NCBI GenBank assembly: GCA_902772635.1
Contig: CACYBK010000057.1
Coordinates: forward strand, 1 to 34,977
Length of the DNA stretch: 34,977 nt
Reading direction: 5' to 3'
Source: an uncultured Lachnospiraceae bacterium
Lineage (GTDB): Bacteria > Bacillota > Clostridia > Lachnospirales > Lachnospiraceae
Of the stretch, positions 7,785-16,474 are shown one piece after another. The notes under the pieces are model-generated. The model saw only the letters and a program-made list of their open reading frames with translations, ran no database searches and was not told the DNA's origin. Every line of letters starts with the position of its first letter. Position 1 is the stretch's first letter. Position numbers and translations under genes: made by a program.

Positions 7785-8747
7785 ATGAAAAAGACAACTT
7801 CAAAAATCATATGTGCCGTCAGTCTATCATTGGCGGCTTTTTTCTTAGCTGTTTCTCTGGTTTTGATCCTTCCCGGAAGGGCATTTGCGACTACAGTAGG
7901 AGACGCCCAGCAAAATGACGTGACTGTTCCAAATGCCGGGAATGACAATGCCGGATACGGAGAAGCAGATCAGGGTCAGAACAATATCCCGCCCTACGGC
8001 AGGAATGACAACAATACAAATCCATATTACACGGACTACGGCTCGACACAATATGCTCCGAACGCATCCAATTCCACTACGAGTACCGGAGGCTTTTCCC
8101 TGACCTTTGATGGTCAGAATGCATCACTTTCCGCTACGGTAAGGATGTTCCTGGTACTTACGGTTCTTGCTATTGCGCCGGCTCTCCTTGTGATGCTCAC
8201 CTCATTTACAAGGATCATTGTCGTGCTCCACTTTATCCGTGCAGCCCTCCAGACGCAGACCGCACCTCCGAACCAGGTCATGGCCGGTCTGGCTTTATTT
8301 TTGACTTTGTTTATAATGTGGCCGACACTGGTCTCTATAAATAATAATGCCCTGGCGCCCCTTGACCGTGGGGAGATCACATATGAGCAGGCAGTAACCG
8401 AGGCGCAGAGACCGCTTCGGCAGTTCATGTACGGGCAGACGCAGACGAAGGACCTCAATTTCTTCTGCGATATAGCAAATGTGACCTATACCGATTATGA
8501 TGATGTTCCTTTCATCGTCCTCGTGCCGTCTTTCATACTTTCCGAGCTTCGGACAGCCTTCATAATAGGCTTCCTCATCTATATACCCTTCATAGTGATA
8601 GATATGGTCGTTGCATCGGTGCTGATGTCCATGGGTATGATGATGCTCCCGCCGACCACGATATCGATGCCGTTCAAGATACTTCTTTTTATCATGGCTG
8701 ACGGCTGGAACCTTGTTATTGGAAGTCTCATAAAGACCTTTTATTAG
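7785..8747 (+). CDS. fliP: Flagellar export gate protein FliP with long N-terminal extension
   Basis: FliP is a core membrane subunit of the type III export gate. A signal peptide (about 1-35, ending GRAFA) is followed by a stretch of about 55 residues rich in Asn, Gly, Tyr and Asp (about 36-92) that typical FliP proteins of 245-260 residues lack. The conserved protein then starts (TVRMFLVLTVLAIAPALLVML, then TSFTRIIVVLHF) and ends normally (SMPFKILLFIMADGWNLVIGSL). Total 320 residues. It lies 6 bases after fliO without a clear ribosome-binding site, and 20 bases before fliQ. Confidence 0.94.
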   Translation: MKKTTSKIICAVSLSLAAFFLAVSLVLILPGRAFATTVGDAQQNDVTVPNAGNDNAGYGEADQGQNNIPPYGRNDNNTNPYYTDYGSTQYAPNASNSTTSTGGFSLTFDGQNASLSATVRMFLVLTVLAIAPALLVMLTSFTRIIVVLHFIRAALQTQTAPPNQVMAGLALFLTLFIMWPTLVSINNNALAPLDRGEITYEQAVTEAQRPLRQFMYGQTQTKDLNFFCDIANVTYTDYDDVPFIVLVPSFILSELRTAFIIGFLIYIPFIVIDMVVASVLMSMGMMMLPPTTISMPFKILLFIMADGWNLVIGSLIKTFY

Positions 8748-8767
8748 TAATACGGAGGTAATGATAA

Positions 8768-9049
8768 ATGACTGAAGGTCAGGTACTTGACGTAATGCGT
8801 GATGGTTTTTACAACATCATCATCTGTTCAGCGCCTATGCTCCTTATATCTCTTGTGGTCGGTCTTGTGATCTCCATATTTCAGACCGTCACCTCCATAC
8901 AGGAGCAGACGCTTACCTTTGTTCCGAAGATATTGTCTATTTTTATCGCGCTCCTTGTATTCGGTTCCTTCATCATGAACACGCTGATCAACTATGTCGC
9001 GAATACCTGGTCAAATTTTTCCCAGTTCATAAGACCGGTTTCTTCATGA
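8768..9049 (+). CDS. fliQ: Flagellar export gate protein FliQ
   Basis: A 93-residue protein with two membrane helices (about 15-38 and 50-73), typical of FliQ. The pattern SIFQTVTSIQEQTLTFVPKI between the helices is the family signature. GGAGG at 8755-8759 precedes ATG 8768. FliQ packs around the FliP-FliR core of the export gate. The stop is one base from the fliR start. Confidence 0.95.
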   Translation: MTEGQVLDVMRDGFYNIIICSAPMLLISLVVGLVISIFQTVTSIQEQTLTFVPKILSIFIALLVFGSFIMNTLINYVANTWSNFSQFIRPVSS

Positions 9050-9050
9050 A

Positions 9051-9830
9051 ATGGTACAGACGACCTTTTCACTTGCGTCATTTGAATACTTCCTTCTCAT
9101 CTTCATCAGGATAGCGTCCTTCACCTTTGCTGCCCCTTTTTTTTCCACAAGAGGTTTCCCGGTGAGGACGAGGATAGGCTTTTCCGCCGTGCTCGCCATC
9201 CTTGTGGCAAATTCCATCTCACCTGTGGAGATGCCTTATGTTTCAGCGATCGGCTACAGCGTGCTGGTTGTGAAGGAGATAATATGCGGAGTGCTGATAG
9301 GCTTTGTCTGCAATATCTGCATGTCCATAATCACCTTTTCCGGCAGTCTTATAGACATGAATATAGGCCTTTCGATGGTGTCGGAATTCGATCCCACCAT
9401 GAACACGCAGATGACGGTCTCGGGACAGTTTTATTATTATTTCATGCTGCTTCTGATGCTTGCCTCGAACCTGCACAAATACATTCTTTCGGCCTTCATC
9501 GATTCATTCACGATGATACCCCTCGGGGGAGCTGATTTTGAATGGGACAATATAGTGACGGTCCTTATCATATATCTCTCGGACTATATCCAGCTCGGCT
9601 TCCGGATAATGCTTCCTATCTTTGCCTGCATGCTGGTCGCGAATGTAGTTCTTGGTGTAATGGCAAAGGTTGCGCCGCAGATGAACATGTTTTCCGTCGG
9701 CGTTCAGATAAAGATATTGATAGGCTTTGCGGCAATGTTCCTTACGGTATTTCTCTTCCCCGAGGTGGTTTCAATGATCTCGGATGAGATAAAGAGACTG
9801 CTTCCGGGAATTATGGAGTCGATGTACTGA
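9051..9830 (+). CDS. fliR: Flagellar export gate protein FliR
   Basis: A 259-residue integral membrane protein with about six hydrophobic segments, the usual FliR size and profile. Recognisable parts are FIRIASFTFAAPFFSTRGFP near the N-terminus and GVMAKVAPQMNMFSVGVQIK near residues 205-225. FliR completes the FliP5-FliQ4-FliR1 channel. The final TGA shares its A with the flhB ATG (TGATG, 9828-9832). Confidence 0.94.
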   Translation: MVQTTFSLASFEYFLLIFIRIASFTFAAPFFSTRGFPVRTRIGFSAVLAILVANSISPVEMPYVSAIGYSVLVVKEIICGVLIGFVCNICMSIITFSGSLIDMNIGLSMVSEFDPTMNTQMTVSGQFYYYFMLLLMLASNLHKYILSAFIDSFTMIPLGGADFEWDNIVTVLIIYLSDYIQLGFRIMLPIFACMLVANVVLGVMAKVAPQMNMFSVGVQIKILIGFAAMFLTVFLFPEVVSMISDEIKRLLPGIMESMY

Positions 9831-11005
9831 TGAAGGCTTTGTCTAAAAGACATGAAAAAAATGATACGGCTTTCTTTATGATCTATAAAAAAGACCTCCT
9901 GCTTCCCCTGGATCTCCAGTTCTTCGGGGACGGACCCGGCGGTGAAAAAACTGAAGAGCCCACCAGTAAGAGGCTTTCTGATACCAGAAAGAAGGGGCAG
10001 GTTGCAAAATCGCAGGAGCTTGCCCATTCCTTCGAGCTCCTCGCGCTCTTCATTATGCTCCGTATATTTGGAAGTCTGACGCGGGACCGGCTTATGAATA
10101 TAATAAGCTTCTCCTACGGAACCACTATAAATGAGGTAGTCGCTTCAAGCAGAAGTGGGATCACTGTGCTCACGGCAAGCCAGGTATTCAACCAGGGGAT
10201 AATTACAGTGCTTCTTGCCGCGCTTCCCTTTATGTTGGGCGGCTTCCTGGTGGCCTTTTTTGGCAATGCGCTTCAGTTCAAGTTCAAGATCACGACAGAG
10301 CCATTGAAGCCCAGTCTTTCGAAGTTCAATCCGATAAACGGCTTTAAGAGGATGTTTTCAAAGCAGCAGCTTTTCAACCTTCTGCTTTCGATAGTGAAGG
10401 TAGCCGTGATCTTTGTCATAACCTACTCCTTTCTTGTGGGGAGGTTGAACGAGCTCTTTATTCTATATGAGATCGACATGAGACAGGCTGTAGCGCTTGT
10501 CGTTGATATGGTCATAGATCTTGGGATCAGGATCAGCATAGTTTATATCCTGTTAGGCTTCGTGGACTTTATCTTTCAAAGATGGAAGTTCAAGCAGGAT
10601 GTAAAGATGACGAAGCAGGAGGTCAAGGACGAGTACAAGGATCAGGAAGGAGATCCTGCGGTAAAGGGAAAGCAGAAGCAGAGGATGCGCGAGGCATCCA
10701 TGCGAAGGATGATGAAAGCGGTTCCTACTGCCGATGTAGTCATCACCAACCCTACGCATATTGCGGTCGCAATAAAATATGACGCAAAGGTAGCTCCGGC
10801 TCCTCTCCTTGTGGCAAAGGGCGAGGAGTACCTTGCAGCAAAGATAAAGGATACCGCAAAGGAAGCCGGAGTCACCATAGTTGAAAACAAGCCCCTGGCA
10901 AGAGCTATTTATACCACTGTGGATATCGATCAGGAAATTCCGCCCGAGCTTTATCAGGCTGTGGCGGAAATCCTTGCTATGATTTATACTAAAAGAGGAC
11001 AGTGA
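9830..11005 (+). CDS. flhB: Flagellar export switch protein FlhB
   Basis: FlhB controls the switch of exported substrates from rod/hook to filament. Four membrane segments lie within residues 65-250, and the cytoplasmic domain holds the self-cleaving NPTH motif at 307-310. The common N-terminal element LDLQFFGDGPGGEKTEEPT starts at residue 28. The start at 9830 overlaps the fliR stop. A later in-frame ATG at 9878 (Met17) would give a more usual N-terminus but has no ribosome-binding site, so the coupled start is preferred. Confidence 0.95.
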   Translation: MKALSKRHEKNDTAFFMIYKKDLLLPLDLQFFGDGPGGEKTEEPTSKRLSDTRKKGQVAKSQELAHSFELLALFIMLRIFGSLTRDRLMNIISFSYGTTINEVVASSRSGITVLTASQVFNQGIITVLLAALPFMLGGFLVAFFGNALQFKFKITTEPLKPSLSKFNPINGFKRMFSKQQLFNLLLSIVKVAVIFVITYSFLVGRLNELFILYEIDMRQAVALVVDMVIDLGIRISIVYILLGFVDFIFQRWKFKQDVKMTKQEVKDEYKDQEGDPAVKGKQKQRMREASMRRMMKAVPTADVVITNPTHIAVAIKYDAKVAPAPLLVAKGEEYLAAKIKDTAKEAGVTIVENKPLARAIYTTVDIDQEIPPELYQAVAEILAMIYTKRGQ

Positions 11006-11052
11006 TGTCAGTTGGTATTTCGAAAAAGTTGAAGAGGAGCGATAGAAGATAA
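11005..11052 (+). other. Possible 15-codon bridging ORF between flhB and flhA
   Basis: ATG at 11005 overlaps the flhB stop (TGATG), and the frame ends at TAA 11050-11052, which overlaps the flhA ATG (TAATG). The peptide would be MSVGISKKLKRSDRR, short and basic. It contains the GAGGAG of the flhA ribosome-binding site (about 11034-11039). Its likely role, if translated, is to carry ribosomes from flhB to flhA. Confidence 0.3.
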
Positions 11053-13109
11053 TGGCGCGCTTGAAAGGCATAAAAATAGCCGATTTTGGTGTGGCGATCT
11101 ATCTTCTTGCCGCAATAATGTTCTTCATTGTGCCGATCCCATCCTTTGTTCTCGACATCATGCTGGCCTTCAATATCTCCGTGGCTCTGGTCGTGCTTTT
11201 TAACTGTCTGTTCGTACGGGAAGTGCTCGCTATGTCATTCTTCCCGACATTGCTTTTGTTCACGACGATATTCAGGATCTCACTGAACGTCTCATCAACA
11301 AGGCTTATTCTTTCAACCGGAAATCCCGGGAACGTAGTTGAGGCCTTCGGAGAATTCATGGGTGGTGGAGACCTTGTAATAGGAATAATAGTCTTTGTCA
11401 TCCTCCTCATAATCCAGTTCATAGTCATAAACAAAGGTACCGAGCGTATCTCAGAGGTTACCGCGAGATTCACCCTCGACGCTATGCCCGGAAAGCAGAT
11501 GGCTATCGACGCTGACCTAAATACCGGAGCCATAACGGATGAACAGGCGAGAGAGCGACGAGACAAGCTCCAGCAGGAGTCCATGTTCTTCGGTTCAATG
11601 GACGGTGCTACAAAGTATGTAAAGGGTGATGCCACAGCCGGTCTCATCATTACCGTAATAAACCTGGTCGGCGGCCTTATAATGGGAGTCGCGAGACAGG
11701 GGATGGACATTAACGATGCCATAAACCGCTATACCATCCTTACCATAGGTGACGGGCTTTCCTCCTCCATTCCATCGCTCCTTATATCTCTGGCGACAGG
11801 TATACTTGTCACGAAGGGGTCACAGGAGGCCGACTTCTCGAACACCATCGTAAAGCAGCTCTTCGGGATCCCGAAGGTGCTCTTGCTGGTGGGGGGGTCA
11901 CTCATGTTCCTTGGTATAGCCACTCCGCTCAACACATTTTTGTTCCTGCTCATGGGAGGAGCCTTCATAGTTTCGGGCGTTGTGATGCAGCGCTCGATCG
12001 GGAAACAGGAGGCGGAAGCTGATGTTACGGAGGATGAAGAAGAGGCCGAGGAGATCAGAAAGCCGGAAAACGTGGTCTCACTTTTGAATGTAGATCCTAT
12101 AGAGCTTGAATTTGGATACGGTATAATCCCGCTTGCCGATGTGAATCAGGGCGGTGACCTTCTGGACAGGGTCGTGATGATAAGGCGCCAGATCGCGCTT
12201 GAGCTTGGTACCGTTGTGCCGATAATAAGGCTCCGCGACAATATCCAGCTAAACCCCAACCAGTATATTATCAAGATAAAGGGAATAAAGGTCGCAGAAG
12301 GCGAGATACTGTTTGATCATTATATGGCAATGAATCCGGGCTATGTTGCGGAAGAGATAACAGGTATCCCGACGCAGGAGCCCTCCTTCCATCTTCCTGC
12401 CCTCTGGATCACGGAGGGCCAGAGGGAGAGGGCGGAATCTCTCGGTTATACGGTGGTCGATCCTCCGTCCATCATCGCAACTCACCTTACGGAAGTGATA
12501 AGGCAGCACATAGCGGAATTCCTCACCCGCCAGGATGTCCAGAATCTTGTGGACAATCTGAAGAATACGAACCCTGTCCTTGTGGATGAGCTCATTCCCT
12601 CGCAGCTCAATCTCGGGGAGGTTCAGAGAGTGCTTCAGAACCTTCTTGCCGAAGGCATTTCCATAAGGGATCTCCTTTCGATCTTTGAGATACTTGCCGA
12701 TAAGTCTGTTTCCACGAGAGATACCGATGTCCTCACGGAATATGTCAGACAGGGTCTGAAGAGGGCTGTGTCCCAGAAGTTCTTTGATGAAACGGATCAG
12801 AACGAGGTGGTACTCCTGTCGCAAAAGGTGGAGCAGGAGATAATGGCTGCCGTTAAGCATACGGAGCAGGGAACTTATTTCTCTCTCGATCCCGAGAGGA
12901 TAAGGCAGATCATGGATGACGCGCAGAAAAAGCTTTCGGTCCTTGAGGAACGGGAAAAGCCGCCCATCGTTGTATGCCAGCCCATAGTCAGGATGTATTT
13001 CAAAAAGCTATGCGAGGATTATCTTCCGGATGTCATCGTTATTTCGTATAATGAGATAGATAATAACATCAATATTACCGCTGTCGGAACTATAGGTGAA
13101 GAAAGCTAA
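11052..13109 (+). CDS. flhA: Flagellar export gate protein FlhA
   Basis: FlhA forms the nonameric ring of the export gate and docks substrates and chaperones. The N-terminal half (about 15-325) is a membrane domain with about eight helices. It contains the strongly conserved loop NVSSTRLIL...INKGTERISEVTARFTLDAMPGKQMAIDADL...ARERRDKLQQES, the signature of the FHIPEP family. The cytoplasmic domain (about 350-685) is typical. Length of 685 residues is normal. The start overlaps the stop of a possible 15-codon ORF, and its own stop overlaps the flhF start (TAATG, 13107-13111). Confidence 0.96.
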   Translation: MARLKGIKIADFGVAIYLLAAIMFFIVPIPSFVLDIMLAFNISVALVVLFNCLFVREVLAMSFFPTLLLFTTIFRISLNVSSTRLILSTGNPGNVVEAFGEFMGGGDLVIGIIVFVILLIIQFIVINKGTERISEVTARFTLDAMPGKQMAIDADLNTGAITDEQARERRDKLQQESMFFGSMDGATKYVKGDATAGLIITVINLVGGLIMGVARQGMDINDAINRYTILTIGDGLSSSIPSLLISLATGILVTKGSQEADFSNTIVKQLFGIPKVLLLVGGSLMFLGIATPLNTFLFLLMGGAFIVSGVVMQRSIGKQEAEADVTEDEEEAEEIRKPENVVSLLNVDPIELEFGYGIIPLADVNQGGDLLDRVVMIRRQIALELGTVVPIIRLRDNIQLNPNQYIIKIKGIKVAEGEILFDHYMAMNPGYVAEEITGIPTQEPSFHLPALWITEGQRERAESLGYTVVDPPSIIATHLTEVIRQHIAEFLTRQDVQNLVDNLKNTNPVLVDELIPSQLNLGEVQRVLQNLLAEGISIRDLLSIFEILADKSVSTRDTDVLTEYVRQGLKRAVSQKFFDETDQNEVVLLSQKVEQEIMAAVKHTEQGTYFSLDPERIRQIMDDAQKKLSVLEEREKPPIVVCQPIVRMYFKKLCEDYLPDVIVISYNEIDNNINITAVGTIGEES

Positions 13110-14758
13110 TGACGATCAAAAAGTATCAGGGAAAAACAAAGGAAGAGGCCATAGATCTTGCCAAGGCTGAGCTGGGTCCGCGTGCAGTCATAATGAATGT
13201 AAAGGAGGTTCATCCCAGCGGCTTCCTTGGCGTTTTCAGAAAGAGTACATACGAGGTCACCGCCGCTATAGAGGATGAATTTGCTCCTGCTGATAGGGAA
13301 GTCTTCAGAGGAAGGGATGAAGTAGTGGACGCACTGAGGGATGCTGTGCTCGAATCCTCTCCTAAAGGCGCGGATGAAGGAGGCAAAGCTTCGGAAGCGA
13401 ACCCTGAAAACACAAATGACGAAAAGAAGGAAGACAAGTTCGTTTACGAGGAGATAAAGCCCCGAAGCTCTTTTGATGCTGTTGCGGGCGACACACTTCA
13501 TACAAAGACTTCGAGCGCCGGCACATATGAAAGGACAAAGAAGGCTTCAAGGATGCCTTCCGAAAAGCCTTTGGAGAGACCTCTTGAAAAGCCTGTGGAT
13601 ACGCCTTCGACTTCGTCTCCCGCCGGGAAAAAGAAGGAGGTTTCGATCGGTGACTTAAAGAGTGTTTTCAAGGAAGTCAATAAAGTCATCGAGACCGCAC
13701 CGCATCTTACTCTTTCCGAGGGAGCAAAAAATGACAGGAAGAGTACTGTCATAAAGGGTGATGAGATTGTTGGGGCTTCTTTGAAGAGCGGCTCGGGAAC
13801 GGAAAAAAAGACAGGGGAAAGGCCGTCAATGGCCGCACCGCAAAGCAGTCCTGCGCTTGAGAGATATGCAAAGGAAAAGCCGCTGCCTGAAAAACAGGTT
13901 GAAAAGAAGCTGACTTCAGGTGACAGGCCCTCCGGGCAGAAGAATGCCGCTCTTATCCGAATGCTCTACAATATGCTCATGGAGCAGGAGGTTGATGAGA
14001 GATATGTGAACCGGATCATTGATGAGATGGGAGATGTCATATTCAAGGAAAACAGCCTTGATTATCTTCTTTTCAATGTTTATCAGAAGATAGTGCTTTT
14101 GCTCGGCACACCCCATACCGTAAAGCTTTCGGAGAACAGACCGCATGTCGCCTTTTTTGTGGGTCCGACAGGCGTTGGAAAGACTACGACCATTGCGAAG
14201 ATAGCCTCTGAATTCAAGGTGAGGAAGAGGCAGAAGGTCTCGCTCATCACCGCTGACAATTACAGGATCGCTGCGGTCAGGCAGCTGAAGGTCTATGCCG
14301 ATATATTGAAGGTTCCGCTTTCCGTTGTGATGACACCTGAGGATGTGATGCCGGCGATTGAAAATTACGCTGATTCGGATCTCATACTTGTTGATACATA
14401 TGGCTTTTCCCACAGGAATGATGAGCAAAGGGAAAACCTTAAGGGGCTTATCAATGCGGTAGCTCCTGAAGTTTCAAAGCAGGTGTTTCTTGTGCTTTCC
14501 GCAACGACAAAGTACACTGATCTGAAGGAGATAATAGACATATATAAGGGATTGACTGATTTTGATCTTATCTTCACAAAGCTTGATGAAACAAGAGCCT
14601 ATGGTAATATCCTGAATTCAAAGCTTTATTCGGGGAAGAGTCTTTCCTACGTGACTACAGGGCAGGGCGTTCCGGATGACATTGAAGAGATAGACATGCA
14701 GAAGCTTACCATGAAGCTTTTGAAGGGTGATGATGATGGATCAGGCCGAACGACTTAG
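13109..14758 (+). CDS. flhF: Flagellar positioning GTPase FlhF, with variant G3 and I-box
   Basis: FlhF is an SRP-type GTPase that sets where flagella form. An N-terminal basic domain (about 1-60) is followed by a long low-complexity Ser/Lys/Pro/Glu region (about 65-285), then the N and G domains. G1 is intact (GPTGVGKTT, 352-360) and G4 is intact (TKLDET, 490-495). Two conserved elements are changed: G3, normally DTAGR-like, reads DTYGF (429-433), and the I-box, normally DTYRIAAVEQL, reads DNYRIAAVRQL (383-393). At 549 residues it is longer than usual because of the linker. The 3' end overlaps flhG, whose N-terminus carries a duplicated FlhF-activating motif. Confidence 0.92.
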   Translation: MTIKKYQGKTKEEAIDLAKAELGPRAVIMNVKEVHPSGFLGVFRKSTYEVTAAIEDEFAPADREVFRGRDEVVDALRDAVLESSPKGADEGGKASEANPENTNDEKKEDKFVYEEIKPRSSFDAVAGDTLHTKTSSAGTYERTKKASRMPSEKPLERPLEKPVDTPSTSSPAGKKKEVSIGDLKSVFKEVNKVIETAPHLTLSEGAKNDRKSTVIKGDEIVGASLKSGSGTEKKTGERPSMAAPQSSPALERYAKEKPLPEKQVEKKLTSGDRPSGQKNAALIRMLYNMLMEQEVDERYVNRIIDEMGDVIFKENSLDYLLFNVYQKIVLLLGTPHTVKLSENRPHVAFFVGPTGVGKTTTIAKIASEFKVRKRQKVSLITADNYRIAAVRQLKVYADILKVPLSVVMTPEDVMPAIENYADSDLILVDTYGFSHRNDEQRENLKGLINAVAPEVSKQVFLVLSATTKYTDLKEIIDIYKGLTDFDLIFTKLDETRAYGNILNSKLYSGKSLSYVTTGQGVPDDIEEIDMQKLTMKLLKGDDDGSGRTT

Positions 14759-15656
14759 AAATCTGGTAAAACAGGCAGATCAGGCCGAACGGTTTGGGAA
14801 TGTGATAAAACAGGCCGATCAGCATTATGTCGGAACAGCCTCTGTTTTTACTGTGACAAGCGGAAAAGGGGGAGTCGGAAAATCAAATACGGCTGTCAAC
14901 CTTGCGGTCTGGTTTAGGAAGGCGGGGAAGAGGGTCATTATCTTTGATGCCGATTTTGGGCTGGCTAATGTAGAGATAATGTTTGGTACAGTTCCGAAAT
15001 ACAATCTTTCCGACTTCATCTACAGGGGGCTTGATTTAAGAGAGATAGTCACTGAGGGGCCGATGGGTATTGGCTTTATATCCGGAGGGAGCGGAATAGT
15101 GGGTCTTAATGATCTGGCTCCCACACAGATCAGGAGGCTGGTCTCGGCGCTTTCGGAGCTCAATGATATGACTGATATCCTGATCATTGATACAGGCGCG
15201 GGAGTATCCAATCAGGTTCTTTCCTTTGTGCTTGAAAGTCCCGAGGTTATACTTCTTGTAACACCTGATCCACCTTCTATAACCGACTCATACTCTCTTG
15301 TGAAGGCGCTTTATCGGAATCCGAGGTTTTCTGATGAAAGGACGACTCTTCGGCTCCTTGCCAACAGAGTTTCCTCTGAAAATGAGGGAAGGGCGCTGTA
15401 TGACAGGCTTTCCTCAATCGTCTCAAAGTTCCTTGATGGAAAGATGTCCTATCTTGGCTTTGTTCCGGATGACAGTGCACTTGAACGCGCCGTGAGATCC
15501 CAGGATGTCGTTTCTATGACGGCTCCAAATGCAGCATCATCAAGAGCATTTGAAAGAGCTGCGTCTGCTCTTCTCGGGAACGAATCAAGGCAGGAGAAAA
15601 AAATTTTTTCTTTGAGCGGTCTTTTCAGAAACATTTTCAACACGGGAAAGCAATAA
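14736..15656 (+). CDS. flhG: Flagellar number regulator FlhG (MinD-like ATPase) with duplicated N-terminal motif
   Basis: FlhG is a MinD/ParA-type ATPase that limits flagellar number and stimulates FlhF GTPase through an N-terminal DQAxxLR helix. The frame opens with GTG 14727 and three ATGs (14730, 14733, 14736); GAAGGG at 14722-14727 best fits the ATG at 14736, which begins MDQAERLRNLVKQ. Residues 2-14 and 15-27 are tandem copies (DQAERLRNLVKQA and DQAERFGNVIKQA), with a third partial DQ following. The deviant Walker A (GKGGVGKSN) and Walker A' (FDADFGLANVEIMFG) are intact, as is the DTGAG switch. It overlaps flhF by about 23 bases. Confidence 0.93.
   Translation: MDQAERLRNLVKQADQAERFGNVIKQADQHYVGTASVFTVTSGKGGVGKSNTAVNLAVWFRKAGKRVIIFDADFGLANVEIMFGTVPKYNLSDFIYRGLDLREIVTEGPMGIGFISGGSGIVGLNDLAPTQIRRLVSALSELNDMTDILIIDTGAGVSNQVLSFVLESPEVILLVTPDPPSITDSYSLVKALYRNPRFSDERTTLRLLANRVSSENEGRALYDRLSSIVSKFLDGKMSYLGFVPDDSALERAVRSQDVVSMTAPNAASSRAFERAASALLGNESRQEKKIFSLSGLFRNIFNTGKQ
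14739..14816 (+). repeat. 39-base tandem duplication at the 5' end of flhG
   Basis: Two adjacent 39-base units (14739-14777 and 14778-14816) each encode a 13-residue DQAER-type helix. They share long identical stretches, including the first 14 bases, and a partial third unit (GATCAG) follows at 14817. The first unit partly overlaps the end of flhF. Confidence 0.85.
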
Positions 15657-15709
15657 TGAGTTATAATCATATCGTTTAGCGTGTTTTTTTATTTTGATGG
15701 AGAAGTCGG

Positions 15710-16474
15710 TTGACAAATGAAGTGAGCGTACGGGAGTTGCTTCCCGGAACGCGGACGGAGATCAGAATACTACAGCTCGTCATGAGGGCAAAGGAAACAG
15801 GCGAGGAAGTCGAAGCCTATCCTAGCAGTATTTTTGATACTCTTCCCGACGATACCATAGAGTTGAACTGTCCCACGAAGGAGCAAAAACTCATTCTTCT
15901 TCGCCTGGATCTTCGGTATGAACTGGTTTTTACCACGGAGAAAGGACTTATAAGGGCGACAGGTGTCTTTACCGAGAGATACAAGAAGGACAATTTTTTC
16001 ATAATGAAGTTTAAGCCGACCGGGCCCCTTGAGAAGTTTCAGCGAAGGGAGTTCTACAGGCTTGACTGCTATATACCGCTTACTTATGTGACCCTTCCTC
16101 CGGAGGCGGACGGAATAGAAAAGATGAGCGAGATACGGGGGCTCCTTCAGAAACAGCGGGAGGAAAGGATTCCGAGCGTAATGGGTAAGGGAACCATCCT
16201 CGACATATCGGGTGGAGGAATCAGGTTCATTACATCAAATGACCTGAAGGATGTTACATTCCTTCTCCTTGAGTTTCCTATCCAGGGAAAGAACGGACGG
16301 GAGCAGATAGAGGTCATAGGAAAGGTGAGGGGTTCACTGCCTGTTGACAAAAACGGAAACAGTGCTTACAGGATACAGATCCTCTTCAAGGATTCAAAGG
16401 CGCAGGAGAGGATAGTTCATTATATTTTTGAGGAAGAGCGCCGGATCAGACAGAAAGAGCGTGGTCAGCAATGA
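15710..16474 (+). CDS. YcgR-like flagellar brake protein with PilZ domain (c-di-GMP effector)
   Basis: The protein has an N-terminal YcgR-type domain (about 8-105) followed by a PilZ domain (about 110-245). The c-di-GMP-binding motifs are present: RxxxR as Arg113-Glu-Phe-Tyr-Arg117, and DxSxxG as Asp165-Ile-Ser-Gly-Gly-Gly170. Such proteins slow the motor or change its direction when c-di-GMP is high. The start is TTG at 15710, with GGAG at 15699-15702 seven bases upstream; no in-frame ATG fits better, and GTG 15722 is too far. There is a 53-base gap after flhG, and the stop overlaps the cheB start (ATGA, 16471-16474), so the two are probably translated together. Confidence 0.9.
   Translation: MTNEVSVRELLPGTRTEIRILQLVMRAKETGEEVEAYPSSIFDTLPDDTIELNCPTKEQKLILLRLDLRYELVFTTEKGLIRATGVFTERYKKDNFFIMKFKPTGPLEKFQRREFYRLDCYIPLTYVTLPPEADGIEKMSEIRGLLQKQREERIPSVMGKGTILDISGGGIRFITSNDLKDVTFLLLEFPIQGKNGREQIEVIGKVRGSLPVDKNGNSAYRIQILFKDSKAQERIVHYIFEEERRIRQKERGQQ

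Noticed and set aside
12696-12703. A perfect GCCGATAA, the -10 of sigma-28 promoters, inside flhA
   Set aside because: No TAAA is present about 15 bases upstream, and the bases encode a conserved part of FlhA.
15657-15709. A TATAAT at 15662-15667 after flhG as a promoter for the PilZ gene
   Set aside because: No acceptable -35 lies at 16-18 bases upstream, and no hairpin terminator separates it from flhG.
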